From contig VZRZ01008555.1 of NCBI GenBank assembly GCA_013398175.1, positions 3,215,633 to 3,279,632 on the forward strand: a stretch of DNA of 64,000 bases, written 5' to 3'. The DNA comes from Climacteris rufus. Lineage: Eukaryota; Chordata; Aves; Passeriformes; Climacteridae. The notes under the pieces were generated by a model. It was not told the origin of the DNA, searched no databases, and was given only the letters and a program-made list of their open reading frames with translations. Each line of letters opens with the position of its first letter. Within the stretch, counting starts at the first letter, position 1. A program made the position numbers and the translations under genes. Below are positions 40,701 to 49,800 of the stretch, one piece after another.

Positions 40701-41877
40701 TGGCCAAAGGTTTAAAAAATGGATGGGAGTTGTAGAGTTTTATGTAAAAGTAAATTGTGCACGTAAATCTAAAGAATAAAGGTTACTGATTTCCTTTCCT
40801 AAAATTTGAAAGTAATACATATCAACTAATGTTGAGAGGTCTCTGCAACATGCTCATGTAGAGGCCAACACACTCTGCATGTGCAGACAGATGCATGCAC
40901 ACACTGTGAGCATCTTCCCACCTGCACAACAGCTTGAGTAATTCCCCCTAGTTCAGTCATACTCTATAATAGTCAGCATCAATAACTCTTTTATACACTT
41001 AAAGCTAAGTAAGCACTTTGTTTACAATGCAATAAAATGAAACTGGCACTTAATCTTGAACCATCTTGGCAAGACACAAACCATTTAGTAAGCTATTTTT
41101 TGAAGGAAAAAAGTCTCCCAACTCAATGCATACCCTTTTCTAACTCTACTAGCATTCTGTCTTGTTACTTGTGAAAAGATCAAGATATGCAAACAGCAGT
41201 CAAACAAAATATGTTTGATAAACAACCACATCTTCCCTCCAAGTCATTAAAGAAAAAAAGGAATCATGAAACTGCCAGCTCCTTTCTAGGTGTTTCACAC
41301 TACTAGGACTATCATTAGATATTATACAGTTCCAACCAGTCTTCCTAAAAAAAAGGCAGATTATATTGAACATTCAGAATAAAACACTGAGTTATCTCAT
41401 ACTGTGAGTATTTATGGGAAGTTATCTTAGTCACCACATCTGTGCTGTGCCTCAAGAAACTATTTCTCCAGCAAGTTTACAGAAAAAAAGCAGCATAAGC
41501 AAAATAAACTGCACCTGCTTCATCCTCCCAAAACCACAGGCAGCCACTATGGTAGTCACCAGTCTGCAAATAGAAGATGTTCCAAAATTTGTGCACCTCA
41601 CCAGAATATTTAAGCTAATTTCTGTACATTTGCAGCAGCTAAAAAAAACACAGAATGAGGTAATAAGGTTCTTCACAACAAAGAAATTAAAATCTACAAG
41701 TCCCTGAAAAATGAATTTAAGTGCAACTTACCATCCAAAACAAAAAAGTGCAAGATAAAGGCCCAAGAGGGTTGCAACAACATGTCTTATAAATGGGCTG
41801 GTTTTGCTTGAATGAAGGTATGTTCGAAACCAAACAGCCGCAAGCAAGGCAAACAGTTGGCACACTACAAAGTTGAC
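1721..41877 (-). CDS. MBOAT2: MBOAT2 lysophospholipid acyltransferase, partial (exons 2-5 of a larger gene)
   Basis: This is a spliced minus-strand gene; the coordinates run from the last to the first visible coding exon. MBOAT2 is an ER multi-pass enzyme that transfers acyl groups from acyl-CoA to lysophosphatidylethanolamine and lysophosphatidylcholine (Lands-cycle remodelling). Four exons (146, 78, 96 and 56 nt) join in frame to 125 codons plus one base, with no stop. The reading covers the family's N-terminal membrane segments. Motifs such as VNFVVCQLFALLAA, YCFVFALGYLTVCQ, FDYGQYSADFSG and PMMIITQKITSLAFEIHDG fit MBOAT2 better than its paralogue MBOAT1, which as I recall has FHYGILTTDFSG and PLMIVTQKITTLAF. 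Human MBOAT2 is about 520 residues, so roughly three quarters of the protein, including the catalytic Asn/His region, lies left of position 1. The start codon is not visible and is probably in the assembly gap at 59240-59607. The family match is from memory, not from a search. Confidence 0.93.
2020..2099. repeat. 35-bp tandem repeat, about 2.3 copies
   Basis: Two adjacent 35-bp units (2020-2054 and 2055-2089) start CCACAAAC and end TTTCACATGTATTTT. They differ at two positions. A third unit breaks off after about 10 bases (CTACAAACAC). This is a local tandem duplication of recent to moderate age. Confidence 0.85.
2687..2727. repeat. A/C-rich simple repeat
   Basis: A CAAACCCCAACAAA-like unit is repeated about twice, then followed by a run of A. 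This is low-complexity DNA with no coding signal. Confidence 0.7.
4018..4156 (-). mobile_element. CR1 LINE 3' end fragment
   Basis: The plus strand begins CACAGAATGGTTTGGGTTGG, then AAGGGACCTTGAAGATCA, and continues through TTGCCCAGAGTCCCATCCAG to CTCCAGGGATGGGA. This is the reverse complement of the 3' untranslated end of avian CR1 elements, so the element lies on the minus strand. Only about 140 bp of 3' end is present, which is the usual 5'-truncated CR1 insertion. Confidence 0.93.
5683..5778 (-). CDS. MBOAT2: MBOAT2 coding exon 4
   Basis: This 96-nt exon has the acceptor CTTTCCAG and the donor GTAAGGAG on the minus strand. Its first base G joins the AA of exon 3 to make a Lys codon; human has Asn there and I recall Lys in mouse. 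It then reads YCFVFALGYLTVCQITRVYI followed by FDYGQYSADFS, ending in GG. The first part is a strongly hydrophobic membrane span. The FDYGQYSADFSG block is highly typical of MBOAT2 and is the clearest paralogue-specific stretch in the window. It is separated from exon 3 by a 32.4-kb intron. Confidence 0.96.
7085..7244 (+). mobile_element. CR1 LINE 3' end fragment
   Basis: The stretch runs from GGCAGAGGTTGCCCAGAGAG through CCCCATCCCTGGAAACATTC, then AGGTTGAACAACCTGATCTA, to CAGGATTCTGTGAAAT. This is the sense-orientation end of a CR1, diverged near its terminal ATTCTGTG signature. Confidence 0.88.
8891..8909. repeat. (TG)n(TA)n microsatellite
   Basis: A short ATGTGTGTGTATATATA run. It is too short to be remarkable but could be polymorphic. 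Confidence 0.7.
10664..10690. repeat. Perfect 11-bp inverted repeat with 5-nt loop
   Basis: GCTTGGTAAAG (10664-10674) is followed by CAAAT and then its exact reverse complement CTTTACCAAGC (10680-10690). It lies in a block without transposon signature, next to a near-repeat of TACATAATGGCAACATAATGG type. The stem is too short for a microRNA precursor. It could be a palindromic protein-binding site or chance. Confidence 0.75.
13401..13460. repeat. (CAAA)n and poly-C simple repeat
   Basis: AAACAAGCAAACAAACAAAA is followed by two C-runs of seven to eight bases and another CAAA run. This is low-complexity DNA. Confidence 0.8.
15986..16654 (-). pseudogene. CR1 ORF2 reverse transcriptase remnant
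   Basis: The open stretch of about 222 codons contains YLDFFKAFNTVSCG (the position of the first catalytic Asp block, where CR1 usually has D-F-xK-AFD-TV) and GVPQGSMLGPVYFNIFVSDL (RT motif 4). It ends with DLDRLEEWADRNLVKFNKGR, typical of CR1. The reading jumps from a linker piece (ARVCRHAVRKAK) to AWIPQEQW within about 20 residues, so most of the fingers region is deleted. The YADD catalytic box expected after FVSDLEDGVK is missing: the sequence passes directly to the LEESMTLQEDLDRLEEW region. It cannot encode an active polymerase. Confidence 0.92.
16720..16890 (-). pseudogene. CR1 ORF2 linker remnant between endonuclease and RT
   Basis: Minus-strand translation gives ASQCWEFFKNILLEAQKQFI followed by PLKIREV, which corresponds to the CR1 segment between the endonuclease and reverse transcriptase. 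It ends at a stop soon after. The frame also continues into the LTR on its upstream side, a chance read-through of the insertion. Confidence 0.75.
16892..17354 (-). mobile_element. Solo LTR of an avian endogenous retrovirus (ERVL-like), inserted in CR1
   Basis: On the plus strand it starts TGTAGTGGTTTGACTCTGGC and ends near GCCAAAACACA. Read on the minus strand it has the layout of a retroviral LTR: GGGATATTCCATACCATATA in U3, a TATA-like AGATATAAAAGCC, an AATAAA signal in TTCAATAAAAACAGCC, then TTATCTCAACCCACTG and a CA terminus. These blocks recur in a common avian LTR family, as I recall. No internal viral genes flank it. The 5' boundary is uncertain because a CAGTGCTGCTCAGCAGT block occurs twice (about 17326-17342 and 17353-17369). 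Candidate target duplications (GTGAG and GTGCT) match at only three of five bases. Confidence 0.85.
17385..17747 (-). pseudogene. CR1 ORF2 endonuclease remnant
   Basis: The upstream part reads KHEELELLVQLGSYYIIGIT followed by KMWWD, matching the start of the CR1 apurinic-type endonuclease (usually ...IVAITETWWD). Here the catalytic Glu of TETWWD is replaced by Lys (TKMWWD). Further on, VVGICY-stop-PPNQ is the conserved GVCYRPPNQ block in a shifted frame, now with a stop. Both a frameshift and a stop are present, so it is not functional. Confidence 0.87.
17783..17935 (-). pseudogene. CR1 ORF1 C-terminal (SGNH-esterase-like) remnant
   Basis: Minus-strand translation reads HEGLGFYNNGTLFDD, then YSLLWRGGIHLSGRGKGIFD and RLANVVRLV, ending in a stop. 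This resembles the end of CR1 ORF1, an esterase-like domain with a terminal DGIHL block followed by RRGK. The Asp of the DxxH catalytic pair appears changed to Gly (GGIHL). The stop position agrees with a natural ORF1 end just before ORF2. Identification is from family knowledge only. Confidence 0.7.
19066..19505 (-). mobile_element. CR1 LINE 3' fragment
   Basis: The plus strand starts CACAGAATCAGTCAGGTTGG, then AAGAGACCAC, and passes through TCCACAGCCTCTCTGGGCAA, GTTTTTCCTGACGTTCCAG, TTGAGGCTGAACAGGCCCAG and CTCCAGACCCTTGACCAACT. This is the reverse complement of the CR1 3' untranslated region and distal ORF2 end. No intact reading frame remains. Confidence 0.93.
23431..23819 (+). mobile_element. 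Solo LTR of an avian endogenous retrovirus
   Basis: It begins TGCTGTGTTTTGGGTTTAAT and ends TGGTTAAACCACAGCA, so the first and last seven bases (TGCTGTG / CACAGCA) are a perfect inverted repeat. The flanks CACAG (23426-23430) and CAAAG (23820-23824) are a likely 5-bp target duplication with one change. Inside are GGACTTTCCAATGTCTCATG, ATTCTGTACCACAGAGCATC and ATGCTCAGGACTGAAACTGG, in the order seen in a widespread avian LTR family. The usual polyadenylation stretch is not seen, so it seems to have lost part of R/U5. No viral coding region flanks it. Confidence 0.88.
27857..28811 (-). mobile_element. CR1 LINE fragment (distal ORF2 plus 3' UTR)
   Basis: The plus strand starts at GGATCACAGAATGGCTTGGG with AGTTCCAACCCCATTGTCAT and continues through CTCTGGGCAAACTGCTCCAG, TCTTCTCCAGGCTGAACAG and TCCTCTGGACTTGCTCCAAC. 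It then enters the region encoding the RT C-terminus. About 950 bp are present, in minus orientation. Confidence 0.94.
28236..28811 (-). pseudogene. CR1 ORF2 C-terminal remnant
   Basis: An open minus-strand stretch carries RDAIQRDLDRSESWTCVNLT then RFNKDKCKDLHLGQGDPKQK, the CR1 polymerase tail (usually LDRLE.W...NLMKFNK.KCKVLHLG). It continues to VRPYLECCVQRWDPQHEQDI followed by ELLEQVQRR and MKVIRRLEYF. The catalytic domain is not present, and the usual Y at VRPxLEYCVQ has become C. Confidence 0.9.
29152..29698 (+). mobile_element. CR1 LINE 3' fragment, opposite orientation to its neighbour
   Basis: The sense strand shows TACTGGGACCTGGTGAGACC, GGAAAGGCTGAGAGAGCTGG, GTTCAGCCTGGAGAAGAGAA and GGAGGTTCCTTCCAACTTCA before ending AGATTCTGCAAA. 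This is a CR1 3' region in plus orientation, about 340 bp from the minus-strand CR1 ending at 28811. Confidence 0.92.
31437..31750 (+). mobile_element. Solo LTR with perfect terminal inverted repeats
   Basis: The 314-bp element begins TGTGGTA and ends TACCACA, a perfect 7-bp inverted pair with the TG...CA ends of LTRs. A TATA-like TTTAAAAG (31579-31586) lies about 100 bp before an AATAAA (31683-31688), the order expected for U3, R and U5. There is no convincing target duplication (CTGAGC before, CCATGC after). There is also no clear tRNA primer site downstream and no gag or pol, so it reads as a solo LTR or an isolated end. The family is not recognised with certainty. Confidence 0.78.
31802..31942 (-). 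mobile_element. Short LTR-like piece with poly(A)-signal hairpin
   Basis: On the plus strand it runs from TGTGGTAGATAAAAC to TATAACACA, so read on the minus strand it starts TGTG and ends ACCACA. Minus-strand AATAAA (31920-31925) overlaps a perfect 12-bp stem (31876-31887 pairing with 31913-31924) with a 25-nt loop containing CTCGAG. A polyadenylation signal folded into an R-region hairpin is known in retroviruses. I infer a truncated or short LTR, but a non-retroviral element with terminal repeats is possible. Confidence 0.45.
33247..33331 (+). mobile_element. Short CR1 LINE 3' end remnant
   Basis: GCAACCTGCTCTAGTTGATC is followed by CTGCTTTGAACAGGCAGGGT and ends AGCTATTCTATGGTTCTAGG. This is the final CR1 segment, including the terminal ATTCTATG signature. 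It is old and diverged in the middle. Confidence 0.85.
34821..34848. repeat. Perfect 12-bp AT-rich inverted repeat with 4-nt loop
   Basis: AAAGATTAAATA (34821-34832), then AATG, then the exact reverse complement TATTTAATCTTT (34837-34848). It is AT-rich, so chance is more plausible than for a GC-rich stem of the same length. Confidence 0.75.
38205..38282 (-). CDS. MBOAT2: MBOAT2 coding exon 3
   Basis: This 78-nt exon has the acceptor CCCTTAG and the donor GTAAGTTTCC on the minus strand. Its first G completes the Trp codon left open by exon 2, and it reads YALHFVIQSGISYYIMIIIG then VENMH, leaving AA for the next exon. The ISYYIMIIIGV run is a hydrophobic membrane segment. Human MBOAT2 has a closely similar HFLVQSGISYCIMIIIG segment as I recall. 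Phase is 2 at both ends, matching both neighbours. It is small and lies alone between introns of 3.4 kb and 32.4 kb, so an ORF-length filter would miss it. Confidence 0.95.
38283..41731 (-). other. MBOAT2 intron 2 (3.4 kb)
   Basis: This AT-rich intron between exons 2 and 3 shows no transposon or gene that I recognise. Confidence 0.9.
41732..41877 (-). CDS. MBOAT2: MBOAT2 coding exon 2
   Basis: On the minus strand the acceptor is a T-rich tract ending TGTGCAG and the donor is GTAAGTTGC. The 146-nt exon starts in phase 0 with VNFVVCQLFALLAAVWFRTY and ends LALFCFG plus two bases (TG) of a Trp codon. It holds two hydrophobic stretches that fit the first two membrane spans, separated by a short polar loop (LHSSKTSPFIRH). 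Against the human protein as I remember it, there are only conservative changes (Ile to Val in AAVWF, Ser to Pro in KTSPF). The phase-0 start implies that exon 1 ends on a complete codon, as in the known gene, where the first exon encodes about 25 residues. Confidence 0.95.
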
Positions 41878-42700
41878 CTGCACAAAAAAAAGAAAAGAAA
41901 GAAGTTCTCACACAAATGTGCATTAAAAATTAAGAGAAATATCCACATATTTTTAGCAATTTGCAGAACCTTTGGCTTTGCCATGGCTCTTACCACAGCA
42001 TGTCAGCCTCAAAGAGCTTCTCCCATGAGTCCCTCCCCTGCTGAAGCACAAAGCAGTGCTCCCCTGAGCAGCTCAGAGGAAAAGATCTATCAAACCTGTG
42101 AGGCAATCTGGGCATAAATCAAGAAAAGAAAGTGACATATTTTCCTGTAGATTTTCTAAATAACAAACCACTCTATTAACCATTAAATAATTTCTTGTTC
42201 TCCCAGTAATGTGAAGATCTGAGCTGGCATTTTATTTGTTTTTTTAAGTGAGCAAGACTTGAAACTACACATCAGCTTCAAAAATCACTGAAAGTTCACT
42301 TCAGTGGCCTGTGCAGAAGGAGGGCTCAATGAAGTGCATTTCAGTGGTATGTAATCAGATAAACAGCTTGGTTGCACACTGGATTTTCTTCTTGTACATT
42401 TAAGTAGGATAGTTTCAGAAATTCTTCTTCCCTTCAGGCAGTTTATTCTAGAAGATAGAAAATTTCTTGTATATTAAATATTTAAAGACATTAGGGCACC
42501 GAAAGAAAAAGCAGAGTTGAATAAAACTATACCAGAGTAAAAAGAATTGTTCTGACTGTGGCCTGAAAAAAATTTAACAGTAAGGGCATGATAAAGAAAT
42601 AAATTCCTCAAATACAGCAACCCCTACCAAAAATGGCTTAAGCGACAAAAAACTGGATAAATTACTCTACTTAGAAAAATAACATCTCTCACTCCATAGA

Positions 42701-42724
42701 TTTTTTTGTTTTTTTTTTTTTTTT
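42701..42724. repeat. Poly-T run
   Basis: A run of about 23 T interrupted by one G. Confidence 0.85.
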
Positions 42725-43970
42725 ACTCACATAGAAAACTGCCTAACAATTTTCCACATTTAAATACTGGCATCCCAAGTCATCACAAGCAACAGTTGGG
42801 AAGCACTGCTTCAGGTCATAAGCACTTCAATGCCACAAACTTGCACATACTGCATGCTTGACTGGTCTTCTGCACAACAGTATTTTAGACTGTTTGATGT
42901 CACTTAGCTGAAACATATACTTCATCTTAACACCACAGGGTACAATGGCAATACTATTTTTATGTTCATGACAGCATGCCTAATACTGATGTTTGCAGCA
43001 ACACAGTGCACACTTGTAGTACTATAATTCAGCTCATCCATTCCTTCATCATGTTTCAACCAAGTTTCAGCCCATAACAGGCAAGGGTCAGAGTATGCAA
43101 ACATGATCATTTTTAAAGTAGCAATTAAACCAACAACTACAGAACTCTCATTCTTGTAACAACTGAGCCGCTCCAAAACCTGTAATACCAAGTTAAAGAA
43201 TTAAGTGCTAACACAGAAAGAGACTCAGAAGGCAGGACTCCTCTTTTTAATAGAAGCAGTTTCCTAAACCAAACTGTCACATACACTTTTCCATCCATTC
43301 TCTTACTCCCCCATTTCCATTATGCTTTTAACAGTGTTTTAAAAATCCTAAATAAATGAGGAGATATTCTTTCAGGGCATAACTTGACCTGTTTTCTCTC
43401 CTTTATAAGCAATGATGCAAATGAAACAGAGCGAGGTTTATAACTCAAGATGATTCTATGGATTTAGTGGAAAAGTTTCATAGAAAACAGCCAAGTTAAA
43501 TGAACCACTGAAAGGGAAACAAACTGATAATGTTTTAGAAAAGAAGAGAAGAAAAAAATTAAAGCTAAAAAAAATTAATTATTAATCCAGTATCGACATT
43601 TATATGAATATTTATTACAGAAATTATGCTTTATATCTCAAAGCATGTTTCTGACCCAGAGAACTCACACCCTAGACAGCTAGAAGGGGAAGGGAGACAG
43701 AGAAGAAAATTGCACATTTGCAGATATGCAATGAAGCTGAGGTAAAGAGACAGGGGGAAGAAATGAGCATGAATACCTGTCCTGAAGTGGACAAGCTTGT
43801 ATTGTTGGTTTTACTGAATGCCCAGACATTAGTGCTTTGACTGCATTATAGATAATTTACCAACTGGTATCACGTGACACATGATATCCTTCTTTTTCAG
43901 ATTACCACTAAAAGCAACCCAGTGAAAACAAAGTCATCTCCTGGCTCCTATCACCATGACAAAGGGTAGA

Positions 43971-44268
43971 AGGGCTTGGCATCTCTGGCCTGTATCATCA
44001 ACTCCACAGGAGTAGACAGTAATGAAACAAACCTTGAATTTCACAATTCAGGACAAGCCTACAGGTTTAGGAACGTGTAAAATCCTCGTACAAAACACAA
44101 AAGAAAACCTGAGAAAGNAGGGCTTGGCATCTCTGGCCTGTATCATCAACTCCACAGGAGGAGACAGTAATGAACCAACAAACCTTAATTTTCACAATTC
44201 AGGACAAGCCTACAGGTTTAGGAACGTGTAAAATCCTCGTACAAAACACAAAAGAAAACCTGAGAAAG
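43971..44268. repeat. 147/150-bp direct repeat flanking a single N, likely assembly duplication
   Basis: Copy 1 (43971-44117) and copy 2 (44119-44268) both start AGGGCTTGGCATCTCTGGCC and end AAGAAAACCTGAGAAAG. They are separated only by one N at 44118. They differ by a few changes near the middle (GAGTAGACAG against GAGGAGACAG, and a 3-bp length difference nearby). Two contig ends abutted across a one-base gap, representing two alleles or noisy ends, would look exactly like this. A genuine tandem duplication is the alternative. Confidence 0.9.
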
Positions 44269-46703
44269 GATTCAGCAGGTAGGGAGTGAAAAGGGGGTAC
44301 CTCTCTTGGACACTTGCTCTTCCTTAGCTATTTACTCAAATGAACGAATCCATAGCTGAGAAACAATATCCCATTAGATAAAAAAACAAACAAACCCCCA
44401 TAAAAAAACCAAAACACCTTCCCCAAAAAGAATATTTTGAGAACAGCAATAAAACACAGAATAACATATCTTTAAACCAACCCCACAAGCCAACTTCCAG
44501 GGATGTCAACTCATCATGTTGGTTCATTGAACACAAAACTCACAAGCAACACAAACCTGTCCCAAAAGCCTTCCTCAAAAATGAATCCAAACCTGCCAGT
44601 AGGCATTTTTAAAGTGCTCTTCCCAAAAAGTGCACAAACATATGCATACTTGGAAATCCAAGGCATTGCCACAATGGTCACACACCACCCTGCATTCCAC
44701 CTCCACTCTTGCCAATCCCATCCTTATCCTTGCCTCACAGAGCACCAAAATGCAGATTACAAAGCACCAACAGTTCTGCAGAACTTGTAAAGCTCCCAAA
44801 GCTTTAAATATGTATTTGCAAAACCAAGCTATGCAGTAGTTAAGATTTGAAAGCCATGCAACTTGAGTTTAGCCTTTATGCATACCTACTTCTGAAAATA
44901 TTTTCTGCTGCTTTATTCTATTTTCCCCAGCAGTATTTCTCATTCATTCAGCAAATGGACAATTGCCCAGTTCTTGCCCTCATCCTATGACCCATTAAAT
45001 GCTTACCATCTGCATTCCACACTGAATATAAAAACCTTACATTTCCCCATAGACCTGTTTATGCAGACCTGTCCATAACATGGGAAGACTACATACAATA
45101 AATGTAAATTTTGCAATCAATTGTAAGATCAATATTCCTATTCCTGTTCTGAAGATGACTACTAGCACAAAAGTTATGAAAGCCCAAAAGGTAAAATAAA
45201 TGCCTATTAACTTTGGTTGCCCAATTTCAGACACTCAGTGCCTAGTTCTTCAGTTAGCACTTTTAACTGAACTTTAACTGGAGCCGTGTTTTGAAAAGAC
45301 AAATTCAGCTGCTATTTTCATTGTCCAGGATGCCTATAAATGAGGCCAAAAGTATCTCAAAATGCAAGCAAAATTTAAAATCACTACAATCTTTTTTCTA
45401 TTGTTTCTCCAGCTCACAAAAAAACCCTCTGGTTTACTAGTGATTTACATTCCAAATAAAGGAAGGAGTTCATAAGGAAGAGTTTGAAAGCACTGCTGGA
45501 CTGCATTACAGTCACAGAGGTAATCTTCACCTGACACTTATTCTGACTTTTGAGCATCTGCTATCATAAGCTATATATTCGCTTGGTAAACATTTTGAAT
45601 ATTTGGCTTGTTACATTTTAAAAGAAAACACAGCATTTCTACCATAAAAATGAAACCATACCTGTTTGCCATTACCTGTGGCTTTCAGTTCAAAGCACCT
45701 GTTTCTACCACTTGTACACACTTGCACAAGGAAAGATTAAACCCTTGCCAATACTATAGCAAGTAGAACGAGAAACAGACTTTGTGAGCTCCCAAATTCC
45801 ATCCTATGCACTTCCCACTCCAGCAGTGGGACAAAACCTGCACCTACAGAGTGTTTTAGTTCAGAGCACAGGGGGCTCCTGAAGCCTCCCAGTTACCTGC
45901 ACTGCACACGCTCTGGTGAGCGCTGTGCAACGGTGTCTGAATACACAAACCTGATTTCTTGTGAACTAAACTGAACTAGAATATCTCCCCTAAAGGCAAG
46001 TGAACATTTAGCCCATGGACTAACCTAGGTAAAAGCAGGATTTCCCAAAATTATTAGAGCATCCATGTTGGATCCTCAATGTCAACCACTTCATCCCACA
46101 GTAACACTTTTCCTGTACTGCACAACTTGCTTTAGCAAACAATGCCAACACTGAACATCCAGGCTCTTCCTAACTCCATCTCCCTTCTTGAGCCACACTG
46201 ACCAGTGTGGAATTGACAGACAGCTTCATTGTATCCACACACCCAGACAGATGAAGAACTGAAGATACACAGCTTGCCTTGAATGGGTGACAAAAATTAT
46301 CTGCCTGCCTAGGAGACAAAAGGAACAGATAACACTCAGATAAATGAGCAAGAACAAGGACAGAGCTGGACATCACCATCTGGAAAGCTTTCATGAAAAC
46401 CAGGCACTCAACCAAGCAGTAATTTTGTTGGGCAAATGTTATAGACACAAACTTCAACAACTGAGAATGGTATACTTGTGTACCTTTTGAAAACTTATGT
46501 CAAGTTCTTATAATGTTGTGAGTATGAGTAAATACAACTTTTAAATGCCTCAGGATGGTCAGATGTGAGCAGAACACCCACAAAGAACAAAGACAACACG
46601 TTCCCTAAAGCTGCACGATGCATTCTTCAAACCAAACCGTAATGTGCCTCCTCAAGGTCATAAAACCTGTTCCAAGGAGCTTCGATTTTACAGAAGAAAT
46701 TTA

Positions 46704-46738
46704 AAAACAAACAAACAAACACAACAAAAAAAAAAAAC
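46704..46738. repeat. (CAAA)n / poly-A simple repeat
   Basis: AAAACAAACAAACAAACACA is followed by a run of about 12 A. No transposon body is recognised next to it. Confidence 0.75.
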
Positions 46739-46792
46739 CAAAACAGCAAGAGCCATGTAAAGCTCAGACTTTGTAGGGGGGTAAAAGAAAAT

Positions 46793-46811
46793 CTTGCCAT
46801 GGCATGGCAAG
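46793..46811. repeat. Perfect 9-bp inverted repeat around one base
   Basis: CTTGCCATG, then G, then CATGGCAAG. This is a short near-palindrome that could bind a dimeric protein or be chance. Confidence 0.6.
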
Positions 46812-49800
46812 TTTCACCCTTAGCAGTTATAATTTAGCACACATATAAGAAAACAAACAGAATTTTTTATTTCTCCTCAGGTACAGGACATGAACAGCTC
46901 AGCCTATGAGAATAAGGCTTAAAAGTCTCATATAGAGAGCAATGTGTAATAGGAAGTTATGTGCACATAATAAAAAAACATACAACTATAATGTAAATGA
47001 TCAGCACTAGTTACTCGGCAGTGAATAATCCAAGTGTGTGTTAGACATACTAAGCTATTACAGATCCTGCTGTGTGTAGCCTAGCAGTTTCAAAATTAAA
47101 TCCACTATTTTGGTTCAAAACTAGTTGTACAGGCACTGCAGTTTACAGGCATAACTCATGCCAAATGTAACAGTAAAACATGAGCACAAATTCAGTTTCA
47201 ATATTTGGAGCAGCTACATAAAATGCAAATCCATTCTATCATTAACTGCATTAAGCTATCCACATAAATTTTCCATTTGCATGAGCTCTGCAAAAGTCAA
47301 TAGAAAGTTTTATTATAAAACTTTTAAAGACATTTATTTCAGTATTTTAAAATAATCAACTGTAATTTATGCCATGCTTTTGTAAAAACAAAGTTATTGC
47401 TTAGGAAAAAGAATTTAAGGGATCAATTTTTAACATAAAGAAAAAAAAAAGAAAAAGGTCACTGACTGCCACAAGGATTTTCATCATCAGGAGGAAATTC
47501 TAGCATAACATTGGATTTGAACAGCTGGAAATCTCCAACTTTACAACACAGACAACATTTTAATAAACCATTAAAGAAATTTAAGCCCACATTATAAAGA
47601 AACATAGAAAAGTTTATTTCTTCTGCAAAGCTAATTTTAATATATGCAAATTTTATCAACTAATTCAGATTTTAAACTAAGCTTCCTCTTCATATCAGCT
47701 ATATTCTAATATCAGAAGCCAATTGCTGCAGTCAAGCCCTCCAGAAACCTGCTATTTCACAGCACAGAAGGCATTTGCCTCATTCAGAAAAGCAGCAAGG
47801 GAATTTTACTGATACAGATAATTCCTAACTGGGTGGCACAAGTTAATCATACAGGCCCACACAGACTACTGAAAATCCACTGAAAAACAGCAACACAATG
47901 GCACTAAGTTTTGCTTACCAACTGTAGCAAGGTACTGAGAGGCACCCAAAGAACAATAAAGTACCTCACAAGAGAAACAGTGGTTTAACAGGTGAAGCAC
48001 CAAAGATGACTCAGGATTGTTGCATTTTACTCTTTCTGCCAATGACCCACACAAACCATTTGGAAATTACGTTGTCTTTGTGCTTCTCTATTTCCTTATT
48101 TTTAACAAATTTTCTCTAACAAGAAGAAAAATAAGTATTTAAAGCTTTAAACTGTAATGAATGCTTGGAGTCTCAATAACACACTTTGGATGAACTAAAG
48201 CTGATGTGGGGGTTTAGTTTGGTTATTTTGTTCGGGGTTTTGCATTTTTCTGCAGATTTTTGTCTGTTCATTGTTTCGTGCGGTTTTTTTTAAAGTTGTT
48301 CTCGAAAAAAAGTAAGAAGGCATTTCTGTTCATACTGCTGACAAATTAGGCTTTGAAAAAAGATTACCCAAATAGAAGCAGATGCACTGCAGCCTACCTG
48401 ATCATGTGCAGAGCCCAAAGTAACAGGTTTATGATGCAAGAAGCTTCACAGACAACAGTCAAGAACCTGGGGATATGACAATTCTGCAGAGAGAGGTTTA
48501 GGAGTACTCCCCCCTCTTTGCCACACCATGGTACATTTCTTTCCTAGAATTCAATTTTTCTGAGATGCCAGATGCCAGCATTACTTGTCTCCCTGTCTAC
48601 AGTGATTTTTGGCCCTCCATTCTACCACAGAAACGAAGTTATCACCTATGCTTCCTGCTTTATTTGACAGGGCCAGTGAGCAAGATGCTCTGAGTAGCAT
48701 TCCTCTTCTCCCACCTTTAGCTTTTCTTTTCAGTATCTATGGTTATTAGAGAAAAAAAGACATTTTAGGAAAAAAAGTAGAATATGAACTACAAAACCAC
48801 TTTGAAATAAGTTCTTGCTAGAGCTAGGAGATCAAGTCAAAATAATGTACATACACTTTAAGAAGACTTTAAAGCTGAGGCTTTGATTTTTTTGCCTAAA
48901 TCTGTAGGGCTACTCTGGCAGTAATATTTTAAACACAAACCTCTTCAAGCACCATATTTGTTGACACATACTTGTCTAAAATTGCCAAACCTTAACACAA
49001 TTAATGAAGCATCAGTTGTGCCTTGTTCCTCAAATGTCATTATTTTCTTGTTCTTGCTCCAAGTCAAAACTATTTACCTTTCCCACCAAAACAATCAGTT
49101 GAGGAATGAAAAACACTTACAAGAGTTCACCAAAAAATGGTTGTAATATGAAAGAGAGTTAACGTTTCTCCACAGCAATCAGATAGCAGTATTGATGGAT
49201 GCTCTTCTGTCCAATTTCTAACCTTCATCTAGTATAATAACAACTACTTGTACAATTATCCAATAATTGCCTAATGCCAAACCACTAGGAACCAAAGAGT
49301 GAGAATTACTATTATTTGAAACCAATGTCAATTTTCCAACTATTGCCTGAAAACCACTGCACTAATATTAAAGAAAAAAAAGGAAATAACATTTTCCACC
49401 GTCAAGCTGAAAAAAGCAATTCCATTACAAACATCAAAATCACACTGCTTGCTAATTTTCTTCAATTTATTGGAAAATGTCAGAAAGAGGAGTTCAGAGA
49501 TACTGGCAGGGATGTTTGAAAAAGTTGAAGGATACTTCAGAGTAATTCAGCCAACATTGCTTTTCTGACTGATAGGAAGAAACAAGATTCCTCTTCCAAC
49601 TGAAAGATCATAAATCTCATGGAAATGCTTTCAAATGCATTTTTTATTCAATTAATACCCAGTGTCTTACATGATGAAAATATAACTAATTAACACTCCT
49701 GCCCTGAAGCCTCAACCTTGCTTCATGGGTGAAACAAGAAATGGAGGGTAAGCAGCAGTGGTTATTTTGAAATCATATCAGTATGGGAGATGTTGGTATT

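Noticed and set aside
41717..41923. Minus-strand frame overlapping MBOAT2 exon 2
   Set aside because: It is in a different frame from the MBOAT2 exon and is a shadow of it.
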